Positions 1-9,811 of a stretch of DNA of 64,000 nt are shown piece after piece. Source of the DNA: Sarocladium kiliense (lineage: Eukaryota > Ascomycota > Sordariomycetes > Hypocreales > Sarocladiaceae); the NCBI GenBank assembly GCA_030734395.1, contig JAUZTG010000008.1, positions 124,001 to 188,000 on the forward strand, given 5' to 3'. Under the pieces are notes generated by a model. That model did not search any database and was not told the DNA's origin. It saw only the letters and a list, made by a program, of their open reading frames with translations. A program made the translations under genes and the position numbers. Position 1 is the first letter of the stretch; each line of letters starts with the position of its first letter.

Positions 1-307
1 ATAGCCTTCATCTTGATCGCGCTTCGACCTCGAGTTGCTAGGTGCAACAACACTGTACGTTTTTCGTGAGGCATACCTGGGTGTACGTGGTCTTGATGAC
101 CAGCAAAAATCTCCAGATATAGCGCCTGGTCACCATGTCCAACCTTCCGAAGCGTTGAAGATATGACAAGAGAACATCAGTACTTTGGTCTTGGGAGAAC
201 CTGATTGTAAACGCTTGAATATTTTTGACTATGATAGCTGGCGCCTCTCACCGTCTTCACTAGTCTCTTTCCACACGATTTGCGATTGCCAGCGGTGATA
301 TGACTGT
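1..307. other. Sequence downstream of ARPC2 at the window edge
   Basis: This is the 3' flank of the minus-strand ARPC2 gene. I see no convincing coding frame, RNA gene or repeat in it. Confidence 0.6.
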
Positions 308-1476
308 TTAACCGCTCGACACCTTGAAAGTACGACCGCTTGCCGTCTTGCGCTCCTTCTCCTCGTTCTCGGGCCGTGCACGCCGAAGGACTGAAAGATG
401 AATAAGCTACTGCATTTTTGATCAGGCGATGTAATGATTCGAATTTACCTTGGAGGAAATCTGCTGTGCGCTTGCGCATACGGGAGTGAATGTAGGCCTT
501 GGAGGCCTTGATGTGGTAGTGGAAGTAGTCGCGGAAGGTCTGGATGTGTGAGATAACCTCTGGCATCCGTTGAGGGGTGAGATGCCTCGGGAATAGGACT
601 GTATCTGTTAGAAAAGGTTCATCGATGAAGGGATCTCTGCTCTCTTACCGAAGGTCACGTAGCCGATCTCGCCAGTAGTCGTTGCCTTTACTCCTGGCAC
701 GCCTTGAAGCTCCAGTGGGGGATCGTTACGGAACAGTACTTGGGGCGCGTTCTGAATGGCTCTCCTTCGTGCATCGACGAACTCCTGAATGAAGACCTTG
801 CCATAGATTCGGTCGGTCTCCTCGCGGAAGACGGTGCTGAAGATGACGGTCACACGGTCATGGCTGGCCTTGACATAGATGGCCTCTTCCTCACGGTAGT
901 GAATTGCCTTGACCTGTCCACCTTCGCGCACACCCTGAGGGGCGTCCTCTGAGCTGAACTTGGATGCCTCCTCCCTCAACTTGTAGTGTTCGTTATATGC
1001 GGCCTCGAATGGCGCAGCCATGGCGTTACGCTTGAGCAGGGCGAACTTCAGGGCCAGGGCATCACGCTCCTCTACGAAATAACGTTAGGATAGACGCATT
1101 AGCTCGAAAAGAAGGAGCGTACCTTTTGATTCCGGGATGGACTCCAGATCAACCATCACCGAGAAGTCGAAGCCTGGCTCAGTCTGTACGACGTACGAGC
1201 CATATTCCCGCTCGAGAACCTCCTGAGCACCATGCTGCACAAGATCCTGGAAGCATCTTATTTGAATAGAAAGAAGGATCTTGGTTTTGGATTCGGGAGT
1301 CGAAATGTGGAAGGTAACACCGTCGAAGTCGGAGACAGTCTGGTCGATCGACGCTGGCGGGGCGCTGGACAGCAGTTAGCTCCGCATTAAGGTATTGGAA
1401 CCTAATGAGCTTACCCAGAGAAGCGCTCGTTCAGCACCGACTGGATGAGAACATTTTGGTAGTCTAATAGCAACAT
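308..1476 (-). CDS. ARC35: Arp2/3 complex subunit 2 (ARPC2/p34, Arc35)
   Basis: Structural subunit of the seven-protein Arp2/3 complex, which nucleates branched actin filaments at endocytic patches. Five coding exons: 1476-1415, 1364-1123, 1071-649, 604-449 and 390-308, giving 321 aa, close to the usual family length of about 300-320. The start MLLLDYQNVLIQ matches the family's N-terminus. The middle exon holds the typical stretch ending in IYGKVFIQEFVDARR, and the fourth exon the helical C-terminus beginning near TFRDYFHYHIKASKAYIHSRM. All four introns are GT-AG. The gene diverges from UTP12 across 296 bp. What I see is the splice-consistent reading frame; the function is taken from the well-conserved family. 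Confidence 0.93.
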
Positions 1477-1772
1477 TTTGCCGGTCAATGTCGCTCAGTG
1501 CCTTTGCGCCTGTCCCGGAGCTTGAGCTGTTGATGACGGATGGCGGGGCGGCTTGCGTGGTGAGGCGGCGCGGTAACGTCAAGCTGGGGAGGTAGCCACG
1601 TGACGTCGATGGGGAGGGGCGGCCGATTTCTTATCGCAACGATGTTTGACCGATAAGAAAAAATGTCCTGGCGCTGCTTCCACTTGGGCCTGTGGTAGGC
1701 TCTTCTTGAAGCGCAGACAATTTCGGTCGCAGTAAGGCACAGAGGACTCGATCAAAAGATTGGTTTGGCAAG
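1477..1772. promoter_or_regulatory. Shared ARPC2/UTP12 divergent promoter with CACGTGACGTC
   Basis: 296 bp separate two start codons on opposite strands. CACGTGACGTC lies at 1597-1607, an E-box (1597-1602) overlapping a CRE-like TGACGTC. The E-box would fit a bHLH factor and the second half a bZIP factor; both assignments are inference. No TATA box is obvious. Confidence 0.45.
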
Positions 1773-4708
1773 ATGGTCAAGTCATATCTGTGAGTGCCAG
1801 ACTTCTGCTAGACTTGTGAATTGATGTTCTAACATGCATTTACAGCAAGTACGAGCACTCCAAGTCTTTTGGCGTGGTCACCTCGAGCACCTCGAACCTC
1901 GTTTGGACCTCACCCCAAAAGTCCGGCACCGGTGCTGGACAAGCCGTCGCCGCCGCAAATGAGGAGGTTTACTGCTGGGACATCAAGAGGGGGGAGTTGT
2001 TGAGCCGATGGAGGGACGAACGATGCACATACGCTGTCACCGCGATCGCGCAAAGCAACACTGATCCTGACATTTTCGCAGTCGGGTATGACGATGGCAG
2101 CATCCGTCTATGGGATAGAAAGATTGCCACTGTCATCGTCAACTTCAACGGTCACAAGTCCGCCATCACAAACCTTGCTTTCGATAAGTCAGGCGTGCGC
2201 CTGGCGAGTGGTTCCAAGGATACGGACATTATCATCTGGGATCTCGTGGCAGAAGTGGGACAGTACAAGCTGCGAGGACACAAGGACCAGATCACCGGTC
2301 TCAAGTTCGTGGAGCCCGAATCCAAGGTTCAGGACGAGGATCAGTCCCAAGCTTTGACTGTCCCCGGGGATGGTTCTCCAGAGGGGTTCTTGCTCACCAC
2401 CGGCAAGGACTCTCTGCTGAAGCTCTGGGATCTTTCGTCGAGGCACTGCATCGAGACGCACATCTCCCAGACGAACGGCGAGTGCTGGGCTCTTGGTCTC
2501 TCTTCCGATCTCGGCTGTGCAGTCACTGCAGGTAACGACGGCGAGCTTAAGATCTGGCTCCTGGACGCCGACCGCCTTGGCTCCACAGCTGGTCAGGTCG
2601 AGGTGTCTGCCAAAACCCAGTTCTTGCAAGATCGTGGCGTTGTTCACCGCCAGAGTAAGGATCGTGCGACCGAGGTTCTCTTCCATCCCCGACGCGACTA
2701 TTTCGCAGTTCACGGCGCCGAAAAGAGTGTCGAGATCTGGCGCATTCGATCTGACTCTGAGGTGCGAAAGGGCCTTGCCAGGAAAAGGAAGCGTCTGAGG
2801 GAGAAGAAGAAGGATGCACAAGGCGATGAGGAGATGGCCAACGGAGACGAGCCCGACGTCACAGAAGCTGATGTTAGCGATATCTTCGTCCGGTATGTCA
2901 CTTTGCGAACCGGCGGCAAGGTCAGATCCGTGGACTGGGCAACACAATCAGGCGGCAAGGATATCCACCTCCTTGTCGGCACGACAAACAACCAACTCGA
3001 ATATTACAGTGTGCCTCTCAAGGAGAAGGCCTCGTCAAAAGCAAAAGACGACATCCCCGATTATACCAAGAGCTTATCAGTAGAACTGGCCGGTCACAGG
3101 TCAGACATTCGTGCGCTGAGCCTCAGCTCTGACGACAAGATGCTAGCATCTGCATCCAACGGAACGCTAAAAATCTGGAACATCAAGACACAGCACTGTA
3201 TTCGAACTTTCGAATGTGGCTATGCCTTGTGCTGTGCCTTCCTACCTGGCGACAAAGTTGTTGTAGTGGGCACCAAGGGTGGTGAGCTGCAACTCTTCGA
3301 CATTGCTTCAGCAGCGCTTCTTGACAGCGTAGCGGCACACGAGGGAGCGGTTTGGGCTTTGGCAGTTCACCCTGATGGTCGATCCGTCGTCTCTGGCAGC
3401 GCCGACAAAAGTGCCAAGTTCTGGGACTTCAAGATTGTCCAAGAGGAGGTTCTCGGAACAAGAAGAACGACGCCAAAGCTGAAGCTCCATCACTCAAGAA
3501 CATTGAAGGTGGCTGATGATATCCTCAGCCTCAGATTCTCCCCCGACTCAAAGCTCCTGGCAGTGGCGTTGCTGGACAACACAGTCAAGGTGTTCTTCGT
3601 AGACTCATTGAAGCTCTATCTGAACCTTTACGGGCACAAATTGCCAGTACTGTCGATGGACATCTCATTCGACAGCAAGCTCATTGTCACGAGTTCTGCT
3701 GACAAGAATATCAGGGTATGGGGATTGGATTTTGGTGACTGTCACAAGGCCCTCTTCGGTCACCAAGACAGCATTCTCCAAGTCGCATTCGTGCCTCACA
3801 ACAGAGAGGGCAACGGCCACCACTTCTTCAGCAGCAGCAAAGACCGCACGATTCGATACTGGGATGGTGATAAGTTCGAGCAGATTCAACGGCTAGACGG
3901 CCACCATGGCGAAGTCTGGTCAATAGCTATCAGCAAGAGCGGCGACTTTCTTGTCAGTGCTAGCCACGATAAGAGCATTCGCGTTTGGGACGAGACGGAC
4001 GAGCAGATCTTCCTTGAGGAAGAGCGAGAGAAGGAGATCGAGGAGTTGTACGAGAGCACGCTCACCAACTCTCTTGAGAAGGATGCGGAGCCCGGCGAGG
4101 AGGACGGAGAAGTTGGCGCGGCTGGAAAGCAGACAACTGAAACCCTTATGGCCGGTGAAAGGATATCAGAAGCCCTGGAGCTTGGCATGGCGGACTTGAG
4201 CCTGCTGAAGGAGTACGAGAAGGCGAAGGAGACAAATCCTCACGCCATGCCGCCGCAGAGGAATCCCGTGTTCCTTGCACTGGGAGATATCACTGCCGAA
4301 GCCTACGTCATGTCTGTTCTGCAACGCATCAAAGCTGCAGCACTGCACGACGCGCTTCTCGTCTTGCCCTTCGCAACAGTCCCCATGCTCTTTACCTTCC
4401 TCAACATATTCGCGATGCGCTCCATGAACATTCCACTTACCTGCCGCATTCTCTTCTTCATGCTCAAGACGCATCATCGTCAGATTGTGGCAAGCAGGAC
4501 AATGAAAGTCATGCTTGACGGGATCAGGATGAACCTGCGTGCGGCGCTGAAGAGGCAGAAGGATGAGATGGGCATGAACATCGCGGCCCTCAAGGTGGTG
4601 GGCATGCAAATCAGGGACCAGAGTGTGAAGGAATATGTAGATGAGAACTGGGAGGAGCAGGGCGATGACAGGAGCGCGCGCAAGCGAACGTTCCTTCAGG
4701 TTGCATAG
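1773..4708 (+). CDS. UTP12: U3 snoRNP-associated WD40 protein Utp12 (Dip2/WDR3)
   Basis: WD40 protein of the UTP-B module of the small-subunit processome, needed for 18S rRNA maturation in the nucleolus. Exon 1 is only 17 nt (1773-1789, MVKSYL split at the last codon), then an intron to 1845 and one long exon 1846-4708; 959 aa in all, close to yeast Utp12 (943). Many WD repeats are visible, for example near GHKSAITNLAFDKSG, GHKDQITGLKF, GHRSDIRALSLSSD and GHHGEVWSIAISKSGD. A basic insert (ARKRKRLREKKK) sits between the two propellers. The C-terminal Utp12 helical domain runs roughly 790-920. The KYEHSKSFGVV start after the first intron is typical of the family and fixes the tiny first exon. 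Confidence 0.95.
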
Positions 4709-5093
4709 ATTCATGATCATTCACATAGAGAAAATGTGTACAATTCAAGGCGCAATGCACTATTCTTCTTTATTTAAATCTTATTCAGTACTTGCTTCGT
4801 GTCGCAAAGTGAACCTCTTCAACATGATTCCGGTCTGAGTCACGTGACTGCTGGATGCCGGAGGCCCCATCGCAACATCGCCCTCAATAGCGTCAAAGGT
4901 CATATCACCAGCGTAAACCATCGTCACTCAACAGCTCCGCGCAATCTTCAACACGCTATCAACGAAAACGACCATAATCTTGATCCATAAGTCTGTCTAC
5001 GATCAAAGAAGGCCGCGCTGCTAGACTGCTTCGAAATTCTCACTTCCCTTTCAGCCAACGGGCTATTTCTCATCCGCCACTGAGCCGCCAACC
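4709..5093. promoter_or_regulatory. UTP12-LSM2 intergenic region with GTCACGTGAC palindrome
   Basis: 385 bp holding the UTP12 3' end and the LSM2 promoter. A perfect 10-bp palindrome GTCACGTGAC lies at 4839-4848, about 250 bp before the LSM2 start. It resembles a Cbf1-type bHLH site. Nothing else stands out. Confidence 0.4.
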
Positions 5094-5593
5094 ATGCTCT
5101 TCTTCAGGTGCGAACCTTGGCGAAAAGCCGCGCATTCACCATGATCCTGATGACTAATGACGGTGTTCAGCTTCTTTAAGACTCTCATCGACCACGAGGT
5201 CACCGTGGAGCTCAAGAACGATATTCAGCTCAAGGGAACCCTCAAGAGCGTGGATCAGTACCTCAACATCAAGCTCGACGACATTCAGGTTGTCGAGGAG
5301 CTCAAGTACCCTCACCTCGTACGTATCCTCTCACGGAAAGCACTACTTGCAAGGCGACTATTCTGTTGTGAGCAATGACTGACCTTTTACGCAGAGCTCT
5401 GTCAAGAATGTATTCATCCGTGGCTCAGTCGTCCGCTACGTCCACCTTCCTGGCGCGTCAGTAGATACCCAGCTTCTGGAGGATGCGACAAGAAGAGGTA
5501 GGCTTCCTTTCCAACCATCATCATCATCTGCGCGATCCAGCGACTAACAACATTGTTACAGAAGCGGCAGCACAGCAGGCCAAGGCGAAATAA
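5094..5593 (+). CDS. LSM2: U6 snRNA-associated Sm-like protein LSm2
   Basis: Subunit of the LSm2-8 ring that binds the U6 snRNA 3' end in the nucleus and of the LSm1-7 ring that promotes mRNA decapping in the cytoplasm. Four coding exons: 5094-5107 (14 nt), 5171-5318, 5395-5497 and 5562-5593, giving 98 aa, the expected size. The spliced start MLFFSFFKTLIDHEVTVELK is the family's N-terminus. The Sm1 motif follows in exon 2, and Sm2 (NVFIRGSVVRYVHL) is in exon 3. The tiny first exon is dictated by the conserved MLFFSFFKT and a clean GT-AG intron. The start used by an unspliced reading at 5157 is false. Confidence 0.95.
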
Positions 5594-5880
5594 AGTTGAG
5601 GAGCGATGGGCTTGTCAGATTCTGTGAAGGGTCCCAAACGGTATTATGGCGTTTCTCGCAGTGCGGAGGGATCTGCGGTTGCTTTGATAGTGAGGGCAGA
5701 CATCGGCTTGATCTCAAGGTCATGAAATGGCATGCTAAAGGCGTTGGATTCAAGTGTGGTGGATAATACCTATGACGTGAAATGCTGTGACTGCACATTA
5801 AAAGTGAATCGTGGCGTGAGAAAGATGTGATGTTTTCATTAATCATTACCGCTCCAATTCACCTGGAACCCTTCAGCAGA

Positions 5881-8400
5881 CTACCACCAGACTCCGCCTG
5901 CTTTCCCAGATTTCCCATCCCAGAGCTCCATCTTGTCCTCGGCATCCTCGCCCTCGATCAGCGGAACCACCAGCCCACCCCGCCTTCGCTCTGCTTGCCA
6001 CCGGTCAATCCAAGCCTTCATCCGCTTCCTCGATGGCTCACTTCCAACATTCACCGTGGGTATAACCTTCTCTATCCTCAAGCTCATCACGAACAGAGCC
6101 AGCTCTCGGAAGCTGCTATGCTCGGAGTAAGGCACACCAAAGCACATGGCCTCCTTCGTGCTTCCGCGCTGTGCAATGAAGTCTTTGTAACCAAATCTCG
6201 TGCGCCATCCCTTGCCATGCAGAATCTGCTGCGTTGGGATACTGCCTGGAGAGGTATTCGCGCCAACCGCCTTGCCGTTTGAAGGCCGGAAGGTCCAGCC
6301 ACTGGGACGAAAGCCAACGATACGGCTGAAGTGAGGCTTGTAACTGTTCAAGTACTCTTGCAGTGTTTCTGCTCTGATCTCCATAAGCATCTGCATGTGG
6401 ACCTGAGCCTCGCGAGGATCTGTCGTCAAGAGTGCTGCAAGCTCAGGGTTATCGAGCTGCTTGCAGATGTTGATCTTCCCAGGAGACGCAAAGATCTTGG
6501 ATCCGAGTGCTTTGGCAATAGCAATGCAAATCCTCTCCTTGCCGATGGAATATGTTCCACACACGACTAGCAAGCGCTGCTTAGGCGTTTTCAACCCGAA
6601 CGGATTTGGGGCTTCAGAAGGCTTTTCGCTGTGAAAGAACTTGCTGACAGTCTGATTTCCCGCTTCTTTCGAGGCTGATTCCCAAACATCATCTTTACAG
6701 TCTGGGTTAGGTGATATGGACGCACATAAATCCGCTGTTGCTTTGATCACATCGTCCTGAGGCGGGAAGGAGTATCGGGGGTTGAGATAGGTCGTGTCGA
6801 GGTAGCACTGATCGATCTTTTGATGCCTCAGCTTGCCAGTGACGGAATCCACTAGATCCGGCTTGAGGAGCGGGTGGCTGATATGTGCGGGACAAGCACG
6901 GAAGTCGCCGCAATGGAGGATGCGACGAGGCACACCGTTCGACATGGTCTTCTCGAAGAGGAAGAGGGAACTACCGGGACAGTGATTCGCTGGAATCATT
7001 GTCACTTTGGCACCCCCTGTTCCTGGCACTTCGGTTGGCTTATCCCAGTCCAGCTCAACCACCCACTTCGCTGCAGTCCGCAACTGATTCTTCACCAAGC
7101 TTCCCGTCACCTTGCTGCAGTAAATTGGGCCGTGTCTCCAGTTTGCCGTCAGCCCGATATAATGATCACTGTGGAAATGACTCAAAAAGTATGCATTGCA
7201 GTCCTTCACAGCCCCATATCGGAAAGCGTCTACACATATGTTGAAGTTCGGCATGATCTTGTAGAACGGACATGTTCGTTCGTATGCTGGACGGCCACGT
7301 GCGGCATTCTCAGCTGCCGCCGCGTTAGCCCATGCTGTGTCTTCGACGTTACTCGACATAAGCTTTGAGAAGGCAGATGACTTGTTCTTGGTCGACTCTC
7401 CAACCTCAAAAGGATTGGCTTGACCAGGTCGGGGAACTGCAGCTCGTGCAAACCGTTTGCCGACCTCCTCCGAGTCCACTTCAGGTGTATCTGATCGCTC
7501 CGGCTTCGGAGACTTCTTCTTCGGTAAAGGTATCGGATTCCCATCCAGGCAGGCATTGACATGTCTGCTGGCTTCATCCGTAGAAACACCGGCAAGACTT
7601 CCCTCGCATATAGGGCAGCGCTGGACCAGAGAGCCCTCATCGAAAGGCTCATCATGAAAGTCCTCGAGCTGGCCCGCTTCTTCAGCTTCCAGGCGAGCCT
7701 GCTCGCGCATGAACCTCATTTCTCGTGTCTCTTCGCCCTCGAAAGTATCCATGTCGAGTTCATCGAGGTCCCCGTAAGGATCGAAGTCGCTCACCTGGGC
7801 GAATGACGAGTCTTCATGTTTGAGACTAGGTATGGCGGGTTCTTGGAGGATCGTGGGGGCCGCATTGTCGGGTTGAGGTTTCTGTTCGTCTGGCTTCTCA
7901 GCTTTGACAAGCTCTTCTGAAACCAAATTGGATTCCAGATTTTTGTCTTGATTTTTCAAGGAACTGTCCGAGGATGCAGAATCCTCATCTTCGTCGCTGT
8001 CACTATCAGAGTCCACGAATGGGCCAGTTTTCTTGGAACGCCGTGGTTTTGAAGGTGCTGAAGGCTTGGGTTTCGGACTTGATGGCGGTTGAGCATCAAT
8101 CAGAGGCAAAACATCGGGTTCAATGCCATTCGATCCGTCCTGATCAACTTTGCGTTTCTTGACAGGAGATTCGATCTCATTGAAACGGACGACGTCATCG
8201 GCGGCATAGAGGCCGTCGTCTGCTGTGGCGGGTATTTCGGCAGCTGGGCCAATAAATATCGAATCTTCAGGCTTGTCTGTCTTCTTGAAGAAACTGAGAA
8301 TGCTAGCATTTGGCTTAGCATTGCTTTTGGGCTGTGTTGTGCCAAAGGTTGGCTTTCGAGGTGTCGTCGTCGGACGCTTCGTTTTGGTTGACGGCACCAT
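5881..8400 (-). CDS. PSO2: DNA cross-link repair nuclease Pso2/Snm1
   Basis: 5' exonuclease of the SNM1 family that processes interstrand DNA cross-links in the nucleus. Single exon, 839 aa from the ATG at 8400; an in-frame ATG seven codons upstream is less likely because MVPSTKTKRP is the more typical start. A PIP-box-like motif, SILSFFKK, lies near residues 33-40. A UBZ4-type zinc finger (C262, C265, H280, C284) follows an acidic low-complexity region. The metallo-beta-lactamase motif HFHSDH is at 408-413. The DRMBL/beta-CASP half contains VCGTYSIGKERICIAIAK, PANHCPGSS and VPYSEHSSF. The layout (PCNA binding, ubiquitin binding, nuclease) matches human SNM1A more than a minimal nuclease. It converges with LSM2. 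Confidence 0.94.
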   Translation of the reverse strand: MVPSTKTKRPTTTPRKPTFGTTQPKSNAKPNASILSFFKKTDKPEDSIFIGPAAEIPATADDGLYAADDVVRFNEIESPVKKRKVDQDGSNGIEPDVLPLIDAQPPSSPKPKPSAPSKPRRSKKTGPFVDSDSDSDEDEDSASSDSSLKNQDKNLESNLVSEELVKAEKPDEQKPQPDNAAPTILQEPAIPSLKHEDSSFAQVSDFDPYGDLDELDMDTFEGEETREMRFMREQARLEAEEAGQLEDFHDEPFDEGSLVQRCPICEGSLAGVSTDEASRHVNACLDGNPIPLPKKKSPKPERSDTPEVDSEEVGKRFARAAVPRPGQANPFEVGESTKNKSSAFSKLMSSNVEDTAWANAAAAENAARGRPAYERTCPFYKIMPNFNICVDAFRYGAVKDCNAYFLSHFHSDHYIGLTANWRHGPIYCSKVTGSLVKNQLRTAAKWVVELDWDKPTEVPGTGGAKVTMIPANHCPGSSLFLFEKTMSNGVPRRILHCGDFRACPAHISHPLLKPDLVDSVTGKLRHQKIDQCYLDTTYLNPRYSFPPQDDVIKATADLCASISPNPDCKDDVWESASKEAGNQTVSKFFHSEKPSEAPNPFGLKTPKQRLLVVCGTYSIGKERICIAIAKALGSKIFASPGKINICKQLDNPELAALLTTDPREAQVHMQMLMEIRAETLQEYLNSYKPHFSRIVGFRPSGWTFRPSNGKAVGANTSPGSIPTQQILHGKGWRTRFGYKDFIAQRGSTKEAMCFGVPYSEHSSFRELALFVMSLRIEKVIPTVNVGSEPSRKRMKAWIDRWQAERRRGGLVVPLIEGEDAEDKMELWDGKSGKAGGVWW

Positions 8401-8842
8401 CTTCACGGTCGAGTACAGCAATTATGAGTGCACCTTTGACGGGAGTCACGGTGGTAGCCACAACATACCGAGAAACGATGCGATGACTTATCGAACTGAC
8501 AAATAAGTCTCGTAGCAAGGTGCAAGAATCGTCCACGAGACAAATTGACGAGATGGTGGGGAATATGAGGACCCTGAAAGGAATTGCATTGATGATGGGG
8601 CTCGAGACACGTCCGGGCGCGATCCGGGGACGAACACCAGACTCCGAGACATCGCGTCATCACGTGACCACTTTACGGATTCAAGGGTTAGGGTCTCGTG
8701 AGCATGATAGCCTTTGTTCAGCTGAAACCAAGACTGAAACGAGATAGAAATGCCAGGCTGTGAAGTGTTTCGTGAGTTCTTCCATGAGCGATGGTATTGA
8801 CAGAGCCCAACTGCCTGCCGTCGAGTTGCACGACCGCAAGGC
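8401..8842. other. PSO2 upstream region with one CACGTG
   Basis: 442 bp between the PSO2 start and the stop of the next minus-strand gene. CACGTG lies at 8661-8666 within ATCACGTGACC. I see no coding signal beyond short chance frames. Confidence 0.4.
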
Positions 8843-9422
8843 CTATGCGTCGGTCTCCTTGAGCTTGTTGATCATCTTCTCGTGAATCCCCTTCCATCCT
8901 GATTCGCAAGTGCTCTTAATAACAGGCACTAAGAGTCTTGAGCACTTGATAAGAATGTCCTCTGATAGCACGAGACCCCCGTTCGGACCTTCCTTAACCT
9001 CCCACACCGTTTCCATCGTGACGTTCAGTGGGCTGCGTATCCGGACGAAGACACCCTTCTCAATGTTGATGAACTCATAAGTGCTGACCACGTCAGAGTC
9101 CCACAGACCAGCTGGGAGCGCATGAACTTTATCAGTGACTTGATAGCATTTCGGAGTGCTGGTAGCAGTAGGGCCCCTCTCTGGGGGAATCGTGGGCAAC
9201 GGCTCAGGCTGCTCCGTCAGCGGCTCGTACTTGATCATGTGAGGATCACACTTGATGAAGAACTCGTAGCCTTGAAGCAGCTCGACGCCTTTCTGAGCCG
9301 GGATGCCATCTGGAACAGGAGTGATATGCTGTAACTCAGCCGTTGTGTTGAAGATGCCTGGTGCTCTTTAGTGTCCACGTATCTTTTGGCGGGGGCGGGG
9401 TCGTGATTGACGTACTCGACAT
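8843..9422 (-). CDS. Small DUF7053-like protein
   Basis: Two coding exons: 9422-9416, only 7 nt (ATG TCG A), and 9363-8843, giving 175 aa. The intron is GTACGT...AAAGAG. This splice puts the frame into MSTPGIFNTTAELQHITPVP, whereas reading through hits a stop. Visible features are a proline-rich loop (EQPEPLPTIPPERG) and a later VTDKVHALPAGLWDSDVVS, then alternating beta-strand-like segments (VSTYEFINIEKGVFVRIRSP) and a C-terminal helix. This pattern resembles the fungal DUF7053 family, which has a lipid-binding START-like look but no assigned function. There is no signal peptide or membrane segment. The family call is moderate; the reading frame is more certain than the name. Confidence 0.6.
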
Positions 9423-9811
9423 GTTCACAGCAGGACAAGCGGAAATTGCAACTTTTGTATGTTCAGAGTTCACCTGGTTTGTTGATTGAGGTTGGTACTC
9501 GGTTGGCTGAGCTTGGTGACCAAGGGAAGTGTTTCACCCAACGCGGGGCACGTGATCGATTATGGTACCTTATGCCTAGTTGTTACAGAAGAGAGCACAG
9601 TCCACCAGATTCATAACCAGCCAACCTCGTGGGAGACTTCACTCTCGCCACCTCAAGTTTTCGCGATGACTTGGTCTACCAAAGGATGGGATCACAATTC
9701 AAAGCATCAATTCATCATGGAGGTGCCAGACAAGCCAGCGGAGAGGTCACAGATTGTGAGATTTTTTGAAGGGATCTATGCTATCGTCCGACATCTACAC
9801 CAAGTATGATC
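9423..9811. other. Intergenic region between DUF7053-like gene and DLD1
   Basis: 389 bp with one CACGTG at 9549-9554. A plus-strand chance frame of about 100 codons runs through it, but its protein shows no recognisable domain. I do not call a gene. Confidence 0.4.

Noticed and set aside
9486..9809. 107-codon plus-strand frame between the DUF7053-like gene and DLD1
   Set aside because: No recognisable domain, no promoter feature, and it ends where the DLD1 stop begins; likely chance.
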